Source of the DNA: Lachnospiraceae bacterium NK4A179
GTDB taxonomy: Bacteria > Bacillota > Clostridia > Lachnospirales > Lachnospiraceae
Assembly: GCA_000421045.1 (NCBI GenBank)
Contig: ATWC01000001.1
Span: 228,258-292,257 of the forward strand
Direction of reading: 5' to 3'
DNA length: 64,000 bases
A program made the translations under genes and the position numbers. The notes below the pieces were generated by a model. The model saw only the letters and a list, made by a program, of their open reading frames with translations. It did no database searches and had not been told where the DNA came from. Of the stretch, positions 53,930 through 63,400 are shown piece by piece (within the stretch, counting starts at the first letter, position 1; each line of letters begins with the position of its first letter).

Positions 53930-55108
53930 TTACTTGTCCGAAGAATCACCGTTCAAACGCATGACATCTGGTATAAAATCCTTTTCTTCAACTATGGATA
54001 TCTCTATACCAGTATTTTTATATTCCATTGCCTTTTGTATTTTGGATCCATAATTACCGGTCTTCCATGCGCTACTCCCCTTAGCGCCAACTACAACATA
54101 GTCAGTAACTTTTTTCGTGCTCTTATCTATAATTCCTCCAACGCTTTCAATAAGCGTTTCTACATCCTTTCTAGAGCCATAATCAAAATCCCCTGTTATA
54201 CAAACATGCTTATCTGTCAGCGTATCTATTCCACAGTGTTCACAAGAGCGCTTTACCGGATCAACCACTTCCGTAAGTACATCTTTCAACTCCAGTAGTT
54301 CTTCGTCAGTTATTACTCCATCTTCCAAAATAGCATCCAAAGTAGCATAAGTCTTGTCAAAAGGATAATTGCCGGATAAATTCCTATGTTCTTCAACCCA
54401 AAAGCATAGTGCCTCTGCTTCTTCTCTATCAACTATTCCATCTTCAAGAATACCGGCCAGAATAGTCTGTAATTCCTGTAAAGCAAGTGTTTCAGCAGAA
54501 TACTGTATATGAAAACCACCACTACTTTTATGACTACTTTTTTGATATACAATATCTCCAAAGTCATTGAACAGTTTATCGTAGCAATCTTTAGTCAGAT
54601 AACAGTCTTTTAATGCTCTATGTTCTCCTGCAGTGTCTAATTGATAATATTTACTTACTGTTTCCAGCTTGGCATTTTCCAGTTTTAATGGGGAACGTCT
54701 TACTGCATGCATCACGTCAATATAGTCATTAGAAAAAACTTTGTCAGTTATCTCCAATACCTTGTCATATACAATATTCATGTCAAAGCTTGCATTATTG
54801 TAGCCTATGACAACATCATCACCCACAAAATTTAGAAACTCTTCTATCACAGCTTGTATCGTCGGTGCATTTTGTACCATCTCATCTGTTATATGATTGA
54901 CAGCTGTTGCAGCATCAGGAATATGATATCCAGGATTAATTAACGTCGAAAAAGAATCTATCACTTGGTTATTACGCACCTTTATTGCAGATATTTCGAT
55001 AATATCTGCCGAATTAACAAAAATGCCTGTTGTTTCGAGGTCTAATACACAATAATTATCAATGTGTCTGTTGATACTATGCCCTTTGAATTCTCTTTCC
55101 TTTGACAT
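53930..55108 (-). CDS. DEDDh 3'-5' exonuclease with BRCT domain
   Basis: 392 residues from the ATG at 55108, which is better spaced from GAGGG than the ATG two codons upstream. Exonuclease domain of the DnaQ type: YCVLDLETTG (Asp-x-Glu), GYNNASFDMNIV, and EHRALKDCYLTKD (His and Asp of DEDDh). The middle (about 200-290) has two repeats of the form ILEDG-I-D-EE, resembling a TerB-like or EF-hand-like helical unit. The C-terminal 90 residues are a BRCT domain (KHVCITGDFDYGSRKDVETL, VGGIIDKSTKKVTDYVVVG). Nick or gap processing with the adjacent ligase is inferred. Confidence 0.9.
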   Translation of the reverse strand: MSKEREFKGHSINRHIDNYCVLDLETTGIFVNSADIIEISAIKVRNNQVIDSFSTLINPGYHIPDAATAVNHITDEMVQNAPTIQAVIEEFLNFVGDDVVIGYNNASFDMNIVYDKVLEITDKVFSNDYIDVMHAVRRSPLKLENAKLETVSKYYQLDTAGEHRALKDCYLTKDCYDKLFNDFGDIVYQKSSHKSSGGFHIQYSAETLALQELQTILAGILEDGIVDREEAEALCFWVEEHRNLSGNYPFDKTYATLDAILEDGVITDEELLELKDVLTEVVDPVKRSCEHCGIDTLTDKHVCITGDFDYGSRKDVETLIESVGGIIDKSTKKVTDYVVVGAKGSSAWKTGNYGSKIQKAMEYKNTGIEISIVEEKDFIPDVMRLNGDSSDK

Positions 55109-55135
55109 AACCATCCCTCTTTTCTTGAAGACAGC

Positions 55136-55303
55136 TTACTCTCCCGACTGATTCTTCATATCTTCAACAAATGAAGATTTCTGCATATCTACAAAAAAGT
55201 CCTGTAATATACGAACTTCTTCTCCTGTTTTTAATGTAACCAGAAAACTATGAGTTCCACTCGGCTGATAAGTATCAACTACCCTGTAGTCTGTTACTTC
55301 AAA
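55136..55303 (-). pseudogene. Orphan 55-codon reading frame without start codon
   Basis: Between ligA and the exonuclease gene one frame reads FEVTDYRVVDTYQPSGTHSF through to ...VEDMKNQSGE-stop with protein-like composition, but it begins straight after a TAA and contains no ATG, GTG or TTG until 16 residues before its end. It looks like the 3' end of a gene whose 5' part was lost when ligA was joined on. A non-standard start (for example ATT) cannot be excluded. Confidence 0.5.
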
Positions 55304-55313
55304 TTATTCTTCT

Positions 55314-57326
55314 TTAAGCCTGTTCATCTATCATTTTCAATAACTCAGCTTCATCAATGATTTTTATCCCAAGCGTCTGGGCTTTTGTCAACTTAGAACC
55401 AGCAGCATCGCCAGCTACAAGAAGAGATGTCTTCTTGCTGACACTTGATGTGAATTTTCCGCCATTCTTTTCAATTAACTCCTGAACTTCTTTTCTGCCA
55501 AGAGTCGGAAGTGTCCCGGTCACAACAATTGTAAGGCCTTCCAAACAATTAGATGTACTTTCTTCTTTCTTTGCGGTCATGTTGACACCGCTTTTTTCGA
55601 GTCTATTAATAATCGATATCGACGTATCATTATGAAAGAAATCAACAATACAATCAGCCGTAGTTTCTCCGATATCATTAATAGATGTTAGCTCTTCCTT
55701 TGTCGCGCTCATAAGTGAACGAATATCAGGGAAATGTTTCATTATATCCTTAGCGGCACCTTTTCCCACATTCCTAATAGCAAGAGCCGTAAGTAACTGT
55801 ACTGCATCATTTGATTTAGAATTCTCTATAGCCTTTAATATTTTATCAGTGTTATCCGCTTTACCAATAATAGATTTCTCTATCAATTCTTCTCTATGGT
55901 CTTTTAAGGTATATATATCTGCGCAATCATTTAAATATCCACTCTTAATAAGCGCGTCAATATTATTCTCCCCAAGCCCCATAATATTCATACAGTTAAG
56001 TGATGTAAAATAAGATATATTTCTCAATCTTTGTGCGGCGCAATAAGGATTTTCACAAACAATATCAACAGCGTTTTCTTTCACAAGAAACGACCCGCAA
56101 ATCGGGCATCTATCTGGCGCTTTAAATACTTTAACAGGCTTATCTACGCATCCGTTTAATTTCGGAATTATTTCCCCACTCTTAAACACTTTATAAGAAC
56201 CACCGATACCAATGGTCATATCATTAATATATTCCTGATTATGAAGTGTGGCCTTTGATACATTCGTTCCACATAATTTAGCAGTCTTTCCTGTTTCCTT
56301 ATCATGAAATATCCCAGTGAATGTAAGTTTTCCTGTCCTGCCAACATCTACAAGTATATCATCCATAACCACTACCCTCTCTTCAGGAGGATATTTATAA
56401 GCAATATGTCCACTTGAATACTTACTTCCAGCCGGGAAATCATCGCGATACTGAATCTGATCAATCTTAACAACCGCGCCATCAATATCATATTCAAGAT
56501 CACTACGCATTTCGGCAATTTCATCTATTGCCTGAATTATTTCATCTGCAGTTGAACAAGCTCTGTGAAAAACAACAGGAATTCCATTTGATTCCAAAAT
56601 ATTCATTCCCTTACAGTGGCTTCCCATCAATTCATCAGGACCTTGCTGAACATTAAATACAAACATCCTAAGTCCACGCTTTTTTGTGATTGCAGAATCT
56701 AACTGTCTTAATGTTCCCGCTGCCAGATTACGTGGATTAGCCGCCAGTTTTTTTCCAGCTTTTTCCTGTGCATCATTAAACTTTTCAAAATCCTCGTGAG
56801 ACATATAAACCTCTCCACGAAGTTGTAGCGAATCATAGGGTAATTCTATATACCTTTTTACGTCCGGAATGACTAATGCATTTTCAGTAACATCTTCCCC
56901 CACAAGACCATCCCCTCGGGTTTCGGCTAATGTAAGCCCTAATTTGCCGTTTTCTCCCTTTTCATAGCGAAGAGTCATTGAAAGGCCATCTATCTTTGTT
57001 TCAACGGAAAACGTACATTCCGGGTGAATAGTCTTAACCTTATCTACCCAGGCGATTACATCTTCCTTTGAAAACACATCTTCAATTGACAGCATGGGAA
57101 CATCATGTGTAACCTTTACACCTGCTTCTCGTTTTGCTGTTCCACCAATTATCTGTGATGGTGAATCCGGGGTGATCCATTCAGGATGCTCTTTTTCAGC
57201 CGCTTTTAGTTGAATCATTAACTGATCATACTCATAATCACTGATTTCAGGTTCATCCTGATTATAGTATCGATCCATATGATATTTTATCGTTTCCTTA
57301 AGGTGGTTATATTCGTTGATATTCAC
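55314..57326 (-). CDS. ligA: NAD-dependent DNA ligase
   Basis: 670 residues, full family length, starting with GTG at 57326 (AGGAGA about 12 bases upstream). Domain Ia with DSPSQIIGG, adenylation lysine in VETKIDGLSM, OB-fold, a Cys4 zinc finger (CPICGSFLV ... CENPYCAAQ), HhH motifs (NIMGLGENNIDAL; LLTALAIRNVGKGAA), and a C-terminal BRCT domain (GTLPTLGRKEVQELIEKNGG). The gene and its two downstream neighbours look more A/T-rich than the flanking core genes. Whether it is the only ligA of the genome cannot be told. Confidence 0.96.
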   Translation of the reverse strand: MNINEYNHLKETIKYHMDRYYNQDEPEISDYEYDQLMIQLKAAEKEHPEWITPDSPSQIIGGTAKREAGVKVTHDVPMLSIEDVFSKEDVIAWVDKVKTIHPECTFSVETKIDGLSMTLRYEKGENGKLGLTLAETRGDGLVGEDVTENALVIPDVKRYIELPYDSLQLRGEVYMSHEDFEKFNDAQEKAGKKLAANPRNLAAGTLRQLDSAITKKRGLRMFVFNVQQGPDELMGSHCKGMNILESNGIPVVFHRACSTADEIIQAIDEIAEMRSDLEYDIDGAVVKIDQIQYRDDFPAGSKYSSGHIAYKYPPEERVVVMDDILVDVGRTGKLTFTGIFHDKETGKTAKLCGTNVSKATLHNQEYINDMTIGIGGSYKVFKSGEIIPKLNGCVDKPVKVFKAPDRCPICGSFLVKENAVDIVCENPYCAAQRLRNISYFTSLNCMNIMGLGENNIDALIKSGYLNDCADIYTLKDHREELIEKSIIGKADNTDKILKAIENSKSNDAVQLLTALAIRNVGKGAAKDIMKHFPDIRSLMSATKEELTSINDIGETTADCIVDFFHNDTSISIINRLEKSGVNMTAKKEESTSNCLEGLTIVVTGTLPTLGRKEVQELIEKNGGKFTSSVSKKTSLLVAGDAAGSKLTKAQTLGIKIIDEAELLKMIDEQA

Positions 57327-57403
57327 AATATTATTTCTCCTATTATCAAGTCACCTTTGCAAATCAATAAAAGAAAACCGTTTTTCTTTCTAAGGTAAAC
57401 GCA

Positions 57404-57439
57404 AAAGAGCCCGCCGTGCATTCAGCGCGTCCGGGCTCT
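57404..57439 (-). terminator. Terminator of the CarD-like gene
   Basis: AAGAGCCCG and CGGGCTCTT, 9-bp arms around an 18-nt loop that itself can pair (GCGC/GTGC), then TTGCG on the minus strand after TTTT in the arm. Confidence 0.7.
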
Positions 57440-57458
57440 TATATCCTTTCTCTAATAT

Positions 57459-57950
57459 TCAGGCGTCAAGCACTTTATCAAGTCGTTCACTTGCCTCATC
57501 CATCGTGATCTTCATTGCTGTAGCTATCTCGCTGAACAGTATCCTCTCTGCATATTTGAGAGTCTTCTCTTCAGCAATATTGAGTCCCTTATGATTCTTC
57601 CTGTTCTCGGCTTTAAGATTCCTAAGCTGTCTTATCATATTGGACACTTTGAGATTGTCTCCTGAACGGAGGATCTCCTCGCATTTTTCCTTCTCGGGAA
57701 CATTCCCGGTACGTTTGCTGGACTTAATGGACGCAATGATCTCTTCGGCCTGCTTTTTGCCTATGACCTTACGGGCGATATCATCCTCCTTGTCCACCGG
57801 AACATAGATGGTATCCCTCTCGTCATAAACCGGTTTCAGGGAATAATAATCCCTGTTATTACCGCCGAAAGAAAGAGGGCCTATCTCAACTATCTCACAA
57901 GCCCCCGAATAGCCATATAATACAAAATCACCAATCTTGTATTTCTGCAT
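57459..57950 (-). CDS. CarD/CdnL-like transcription regulator
   Basis: 163 residues from the ATG at 57950; an ATG four codons earlier overlaps the GGAGG site. The N-terminal domain, YKIGDFVLYGYSGACEIVEI, is the Tudor-like RNA-polymerase-interacting domain (RID) of CarD and Mfd; the C-terminal two thirds are helical (EILRSGDNLKVSNMIRQLRN, LKYAERILFSEIATAM) as in CarD. CarD-like proteins bind the polymerase beta subunit and stabilise open promoter complexes, often at rRNA promoters. Monocistronic, with its own promoter and terminator. Confidence 0.92.
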   Translation of the reverse strand: MQKYKIGDFVLYGYSGACEIVEIGPLSFGGNNRDYYSLKPVYDERDTIYVPVDKEDDIARKVIGKKQAEEIIASIKSSKRTGNVPEKEKCEEILRSGDNLKVSNMIRQLRNLKAENRKNHKGLNIAEEKTLKYAERILFSEIATAMKITMDEASERLDKVLDA

Positions 57951-57976
57951 TGCATCCTCCATACCAATATGCTAAA

Positions 57977-58005
57977 ATTATAAATTTTTCAGAAAATAAA
58001 TGCAA
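57977..58005 (-). promoter_or_regulatory. Promoter of the CarD-like gene
   Basis: TTGCAT (58005-58000), 17-bp spacer, TATAAT (57982-57977). Confidence 0.82.
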
Positions 58006-58010
58006 GCTGT

Positions 58011-58229
58011 AAAAATTGCACAAAAAACAATACACTTCTGAAAACCTTATGGGCAAAGGGTTTCAGAGTCCTGATCATGGTATGGAACACAAGGCCTTAC
58101 GTTTACATAACAGCCGCTAAGCGGCTCAGACGGGTGTGATTTTGCACAAAAAAACATCGGCTGTCAGACTCAGATTTACTAAACATAATCTCAGCATGCT
58201 TTGACCTGGCTCTATCAGTTTTCAAGCGA
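58011..58229. other. Gene-free stretch with short repeats between CarD-like and RloB genes
   Basis: No gene seen. It contains a direct repeat TTGCACAAAAAA at about 58017 and 58143, a palindrome-like GAAAACCTT-ATGGGC-AAAGGGTTTC near 58040-58063, and a loopless palindrome AGCCGCTAAGCGGCT at 58112-58126. It may be a small mobile-element scar or the 3' boundary of the defence island; no clear terminator for the RloB gene was found in it. Confidence 0.45.
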
Positions 58230-58931
58230 TCATACCAGAAACTTTTCCTTCATTTCTTCCGGTAAATATTTAGCCAGTTCCTCAACCAACTCATATACTT
58301 TTGTTCCGGGTGCGATCATAGCAGGTGTCATTCCCTGGCGCTCATTAATAATCCTCTTAGCATATCGAATAGCAAGCTTTGGATTTCCATGTTTCCAAAG
58401 CACCTCAAATATGTTTTCCATATTCTTGGCGTACTTCCCGATTCCTAATTCTGTGAGTTTATTATTGAGGTATTCTATATACTCGCTTCTGTAGTTATTC
58501 GATGTGTAATAAGAAAAATGCAGGATAAACCAAAACTCAATACACTCATTGCTCCAGGCAGCACGGTATTGAACAGCTTCGTTTTGAGCATTCAAAGCTT
58601 CTGCTCTTTCTATGACTCCGTTGAATCTCTCGGCAGGAAAGCTATCCTTATCATAGACACACCATATCTGACCTTTGGTTATTTTGTTTTTACGCACATA
58701 ATCCTCTGCCTGAGCGATAACACGCATGGTTTCTGCGCCACATGGCTCAATCTCAATCAATACCATGTCTTTGTAGATAGGATTAGATTCAATATACTTT
58801 TTGAATCCGTTAAAATACTGCGGTTCGGTTTGCTGTCCTTCGCAGAAAATGTAATAGCGCGATTCCTTTTGCTCCAGATATTCCCGGCGCCTTTTCTTCT
58901 TCCAAGCTTCCATTCCGGCTTTCTTAGGCAT
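58230..58931 (-). CDS. RloB-like protein (AbiLii-type effector candidate)
   Basis: 233 residues. RloB family (PF13707-like): basic N-terminus, then YYIFCEGQQTEPQYFNGFKK, the E-G-x-x-T-E-x-x-Y-F signature, IWCVYDKDSF (Asp-x-Asp of a Toprim-like metal site) and SNECIEFWFILHFSYYTSN. The conserved acids in these three motifs suggest a metal-dependent nuclease-like active site. Its ATG shares one base with the RloA stop (TGATG), a fixed two-gene arrangement. Paired ATPase plus RloB genes are known as the AbiL abortive-infection type. Confidence 0.88.
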   Translation of the reverse strand: MPKKAGMEAWKKKRRREYLEQKESRYYIFCEGQQTEPQYFNGFKKYIESNPIYKDMVLIEIEPCGAETMRVIAQAEDYVRKNKITKGQIWCVYDKDSFPAERFNGVIERAEALNAQNEAVQYRAAWSNECIEFWFILHFSYYTSNNYRSEYIEYLNNKLTELGIGKYAKNMENIFEVLWKHGNPKLAIRYAKRIINERQGMTPAMIAPGTKVYELVEELAKYLPEEMKEKFLV

Positions 58932-60151
58932 CAGATCTCACTCCAATCTATAAGTTGCTTAAGATATGGATCAGCGCCATATTTTCCTTCAAGATACTGC
59001 TTGTCAAACTTGGCATCCTTACGCACAGAAGAACCATCAGAATTTTTAAATTCAACCAAAGAATAAAGCTTAGAATTCTGTTCATTCCCCTTTGCGACAA
59101 ACCAGATCTCATCTCGTCTGAACACTTCACTGTTCATAGTAGACAGATCATGTGAAGTAAAAATAAGCTGCGCTCCATGCTTATTTATCTCAAGGTTGTT
59201 GTATAGCATTATTATATGCTTAAGCAGAACCGGATGTATCTTTGCATCCAGTTCATCAATAACAAGGGTAGTGCCTTTAGTAAGACTTTCAGCTATAAAT
59301 GGTAATAGACCAAAAAGCTTCTTCGTACCGCTTGATTCTTCTGAAAGGTTTATTTCATAGGCATTGCCATCTACATAATGTTTTGTGAATACCTGAATAT
59401 TGTCGGATTCACGTTTTTCTACTCTGAAATCCTCTATATCCAAGTCCATCTCACGGATCATATTAAGGATCAGCTCCTTAATATCTGTAGAGTTGGCTAT
59501 TGCAAGCTGTAATTCCTGAATTGGGCTGCCATAATTCAAGAATTCAATTCCATCTTCAAACCAGCTTATACAATCATCGATCACTTCATTCTTACGGTAT
59601 GTGATTCCAAGATAAGATAAAAGAGGGAGTGTGTCTGAAATATCTTCGCTTACCTTTAACTTGCTGAATCCATCACCCATAGATATTTTTCTGTCTTCTC
59701 TGACAAAAATAACCGTAGTACGATTGGTTTTTGCTTTGCGCATCGAAAGGCTTTCATACACTATTGTTTCTCTTAAAACATGTAGTATATAACGATACTC
59801 TGCCTTTTCTGTCCAAAAGAAAATCTCAAACTCTGTCGGACTATTCTTACTTTCCTCATTAAATGCAAATGGAACAATTTCAAGATTCTTCATGCGTAAT
59901 CTGCTGATAATATCTGCTTCTGTAGCATATAAAGGGCGAAGAACCTTTAACTCCAGCGTATGAAGCGCTTGCAACACATTGGATTTTCCGCCTCCGTTTG
60001 GTCCATATATAGCAGATACAGGTAATAGCAATTCATCATTACTTGCCTTTATCAAACGATCTGTATGCTCCGATATAGCAGTGGCCTGCATATCAAAGGT
60101 CATATCATCTCTTATACTTTTGTAATTTTTCACCGTAAATTGACTTAACAT
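58931..60151 (-). CDS. RloA-like ABC/AAA ATPase (AbiLi-type sensor candidate)
   Basis: 406 residues from the ATG at 60151, with GGAGG seven bases upstream. SMC/ABC-like ATPase of the OLD/RloA group: LSQFTVKNYKSIRDDMTF at the N-terminus, Walker A YGPNGGGKSNVLQAL near residue 50, the ABC signature region (LSEESSGTKKLFGLLPF), Walker B TTLVIDELDAKIH, and the H-loop region QLIFTSHDLSTMN. No C-terminal Toprim domain as in OLD nucleases, so nuclease function must come from the partner RloB. First gene of the pair; promoter with palindrome upstream. Confidence 0.9.
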   Translation of the reverse strand: MLSQFTVKNYKSIRDDMTFDMQATAISEHTDRLIKASNDELLLPVSAIYGPNGGGKSNVLQALHTLELKVLRPLYATEADIISRLRMKNLEIVPFAFNEESKNSPTEFEIFFWTEKAEYRYILHVLRETIVYESLSMRKAKTNRTTVIFVREDRKISMGDGFSKLKVSEDISDTLPLLSYLGITYRKNEVIDDCISWFEDGIEFLNYGSPIQELQLAIANSTDIKELILNMIREMDLDIEDFRVEKRESDNIQVFTKHYVDGNAYEINLSEESSGTKKLFGLLPFIAESLTKGTTLVIDELDAKIHPVLLKHIIMLYNNLEINKHGAQLIFTSHDLSTMNSEVFRRDEIWFVAKGNEQNSKLYSLVEFKNSDGSSVRKDAKFDKQYLEGKYGADPYLKQLIDWSEI

Positions 60152-60175
60152 AACAAAAACCTCCAATCTAAGGAT

Positions 60176-60204
60176 AGTATATCCTGCGACTGAAGGTTTG
60201 TAAA
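60176..60204 (-). promoter_or_regulatory. Promoter of the RloA-RloB pair
   Basis: TTTACA (60204-60199), 17-bp spacer, TATACT (60181-60176). The -35 is partly inside the large palindrome. Confidence 0.7.
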
Positions 60205-60238
60205 CACATATATGAGTATTTCTCTCATATATGTGTTT
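60202..60238. repeat. 15-bp-arm palindrome overlapping the -35 of the defence operon
   Basis: AAACACATATATGAG (60202-60216), spacer TATTTCT, CTCATATATGTGTTT (60224-60238): perfect arms. Position across the -35 is that of a repressor operator; as RNA it would lie upstream of the predicted start and not be transcribed from this promoter. Confidence 0.8.
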
Positions 60239-60382
60239 GTAATCCCTGAACGAGGGAGGTGAAGCTGAACTGAATGTTCAATCCTCTCGTACTTTAAACT
60301 TTCCCACTTATATGGCAGGGACTCTCCCTATTAGCTATTACTATAACACCTTTGATTATTTAATCAACCAAATAGCGAAACC
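60239..60382. other. Gene-free stretch upstream of the defence operon
   Basis: No gene seen. Contains the small hairpin AGGGACTCTCCCT near 60318-60330 and an imperfect CGAGGGAGG/CCTCTCG pairing over about 60251-60289. Otherwise A/T-rich sequence with nothing I can name. Confidence 0.4.
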
Positions 60383-60416
60383 AACAGAGCTGCCCGCATT
60401 TGCAGGCAGCCCTGTT
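60383..60416 (-). terminator. Probable terminator of the secreted repeat protein gene
   Basis: AACAGAGCTGCCCGC and GCAGGCAGCCCTGTT pair with two mismatches around the loop ATTT. It is 30 bp past the stop at 60447. No good T-run follows, so strength is uncertain. Confidence 0.6.
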
Positions 60417-60425
60417 TGATGAACT

Positions 60426-60440
60426 ACTAACCCCGTCCCC
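60426..60440. repeat. 15-bp REP-like repeat, copy 1
   Basis: ACTAACCCCGTCCCC, identical to 63935-63949. The GGGGACGGGG core seen on the other strand resembles palindromic REP elements that accompany IS200/RAYT-type transposases in Firmicutes; no transposase is in the window. Confidence 0.6.
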
Positions 60441-60446
60441 CAATGG

Positions 60447-63400
60447 TCATTTTACATTTACTGTTATGGTTACAGGTTTACCGTTAATCTTAGCGGTGAA
60501 CTTCGCCTTGCCTCTACCTCGTATCACTACATTTAAGTTTTCATCGATAAAGGCGACATCAGGCTTGCTGCTCTTAAAGACTACCGACTGGGTTACTCCA
60601 GCAAATGACAGCTTTGTTTTGTCGTTAACCTTAAGCTCGTCGATGATATATCTATTCTTGTCAGGCTTACCATAAATCCTAAGTCCCGTTCCGCTGATCG
60701 TAAGATCCTCATCGATGACCTTAACTTTGTATTCCTTTCCGTTCTGTGAGACACTGAGCTCTGTTGTGCCGGCATTAAGGCCTTTGACCTTATTATTCTG
60801 TACCGATACGATATCCTTTACGAAATCTTCCCACTCTGCGTTCTTCAGGCCCTTGATGCTTATGCTCTTTGACGAGCCCTTAGCTACATGGAGGGTACGA
60901 TTCAACAAGGGTTCTTTTTCCGTGACCTTTACCATACAGCTGTATGCGCTGCCGTTTATGTATGCAGTAACTTTAGAAGTTCCCTTGCCTACTGTTGTTA
61001 CCTTTCCGGTATTGTCTACGGTAACAACATCAGGATTTGCGCTGTACCATAACACTTTCAGATTTTTATCATATTCAAACTGGAGCTGTTCAGACTTAAC
61101 CTCTGTGTCTGTTTCCAGCTGAAGCTTAAGAGTTTTACCCATCTTAGGCTTGCTGATATGTACATTTACTTCCCATGCCGTATCACCGTAGCCGCTCTTG
61201 ATGACCGCTTCACCTTCAGACTTAGCCTTAAATATTCCTTTATTGCTTATGCTTACTTTTCTCTTACTTTCCTTATCAGCCTTATCAATATACCAGCCCT
61301 GGCCTATATTGAACTTCTGTCCTTTAACAAGATACAGATCTTTAGTTACGCCCGGTACAAGTTCCGGAACAGGATCCAGAGCAGACTTACCGATAACTAC
61401 AGGACCGGGGCCATCTTCCTCAGCCTTCTCCCACTTGGCATAAAGGGTGAAATTGGCTGATACAGGAGCATCGAAGTCATATTCCTTCTCACCGGCTTTA
61501 TCAGTGCACCATGCTATGAATTTATAGCCCTCTGCAGATGGATCCGAAGGTTTTGTAGCAGTCTTTGACTTTTCAACAATCTGCTGAACAGGTGCTGCTC
61601 CTTCCTTACCGTTCAGATCAAAAGTGAATGTATAGGTTTCAGCAGATGCGTCAACCCACTTTGCATAGATCACGGTATCCTCTGTTATAGCTTTCGTGAA
61701 ATCAAACTCATTTGTGCAGGCAGCTTCCTTATACCAGCCCTCAAACATATAGCCTTCTGCCTCAGGATCGGTGGCAGGCTTTGTGGCAGTCTTGCCTTTC
61801 TCAACAATCTGCGGTGCGGGTGCAACCCCTGTCTTACCGTTCAGATCAAAGGTTACGGTATAGGTTTCGACAGTCGCCTCTATCCATTTAGCGTAAACAG
61901 TAGTATCGGCTGTGACCGGTGCACTGAAATCAAATTCTGTAGTCCCAGCTGCATCCTTATACCACCCCATGAAAACATAACCTTCTGCCTTAGGATCTTT
62001 TTCGGGCTTCGAAGCTGTCTTTCCCTCTTCAACCGTCTGAACCTCTGGCGTATCTGTAGCTGTCTTACCATTCATATCAAATGTTACCAGATACGTTTTT
62101 AAAGGCTGTCCCCCAGCCAAAATATATTTATATGTTTTTAATGTTGCTATGCTACAAGTCTTTTCGGGAATTTCTACAACTCCACTGCCATCAAAAGAAT
62201 CACTTCCCTTAATTTCTTTCGCTTGTATTATCCCTCCGGCACTTTCACCATTTGATATTATATCTGAAATTCCGCTTGTAGAACCTGCGGCTTTCAATGT
62301 TGTCCCCTGCAGATTCAGCGATCCACCAAGCCTCACGCCATAAGCAAAGACATGGGTTTCATCTTTTCTTCCTCCCTGTCCGATTATCTCACCTCCGCTA
62401 AAGCTGCTATCGTAAGGCCTTGATATATATACTCCAGTATGACACGTAAAATACGGATATCCCCCTTGTTCATTGTCACTCTCTCCATATGTCAAACCTT
62501 CTACTATTCCTCCACTTATTGAAATAGTCTCAAAAGAAACACCGCAAGCAGATGCCTTCCCATATAAGTATATTCTCGTCCCTTCTATGCTTCCGTAGAG
62601 TTTCCCTCCTTTAATATCTGCATTTTTACACTTGAATGCGCAGGAATTCAAATATGCATTTGTAGGCGGATATGCTGCCCCTGTTGCGGTTATCATTCCG
62701 TCATACATTATAAGATCATTATCAACACAGATACACACAGCTTCTGAATCTTTAGGTGCTCTCCTCATAACAGCCTCAATAGATCCGCTTTTTATTGTCA
62801 GATCATTACACCTAATTGCTGATCCCATTTCGCCTCCACGCACGCTTAAAGAACCACTTTCCATGATAAAGCTTTCTCCAACGGTTAAACCGTATCCGTT
62901 TTCACCATCTTCACCATAATTATATGCTTCTTGATTGTGATACCCGTATTGGCAACCATCAATATCTATACTTATACTACCATCTCCGCCGTTTACGATC
63001 ACAAAATCTTTTGTCACATTGACACATGATGCAGTATCATATTCAGCTATTCCTGACGCTACTGTCAATTTTGCATTACTATCTTCAGCATTGGTGATGG
63101 TCAATGTCCCATCGACTTCTATTCCCCTCGGCGAAACAATATTATGCGAATCATCCGGATGATATCCTATACTATTCTCCCCGTCACAAATAATCTTAAG
63201 ATTACCGGTATACTTTATGCCATGATAATAAATCTGATCAGCAGACTTTAATCCAGCTTCTTTTCCTGCCTTATAGTTTGTAAGCTTCAGTTCACTTATC
63301 TCATCTCCGTAGGTAAATTCGGCCGCGACATAATCTCCGCTTTCGTTATGCGCGATAAGTTTTTCTCCGTCTTGAAGATATGTATAACCCTCAGTAAACT

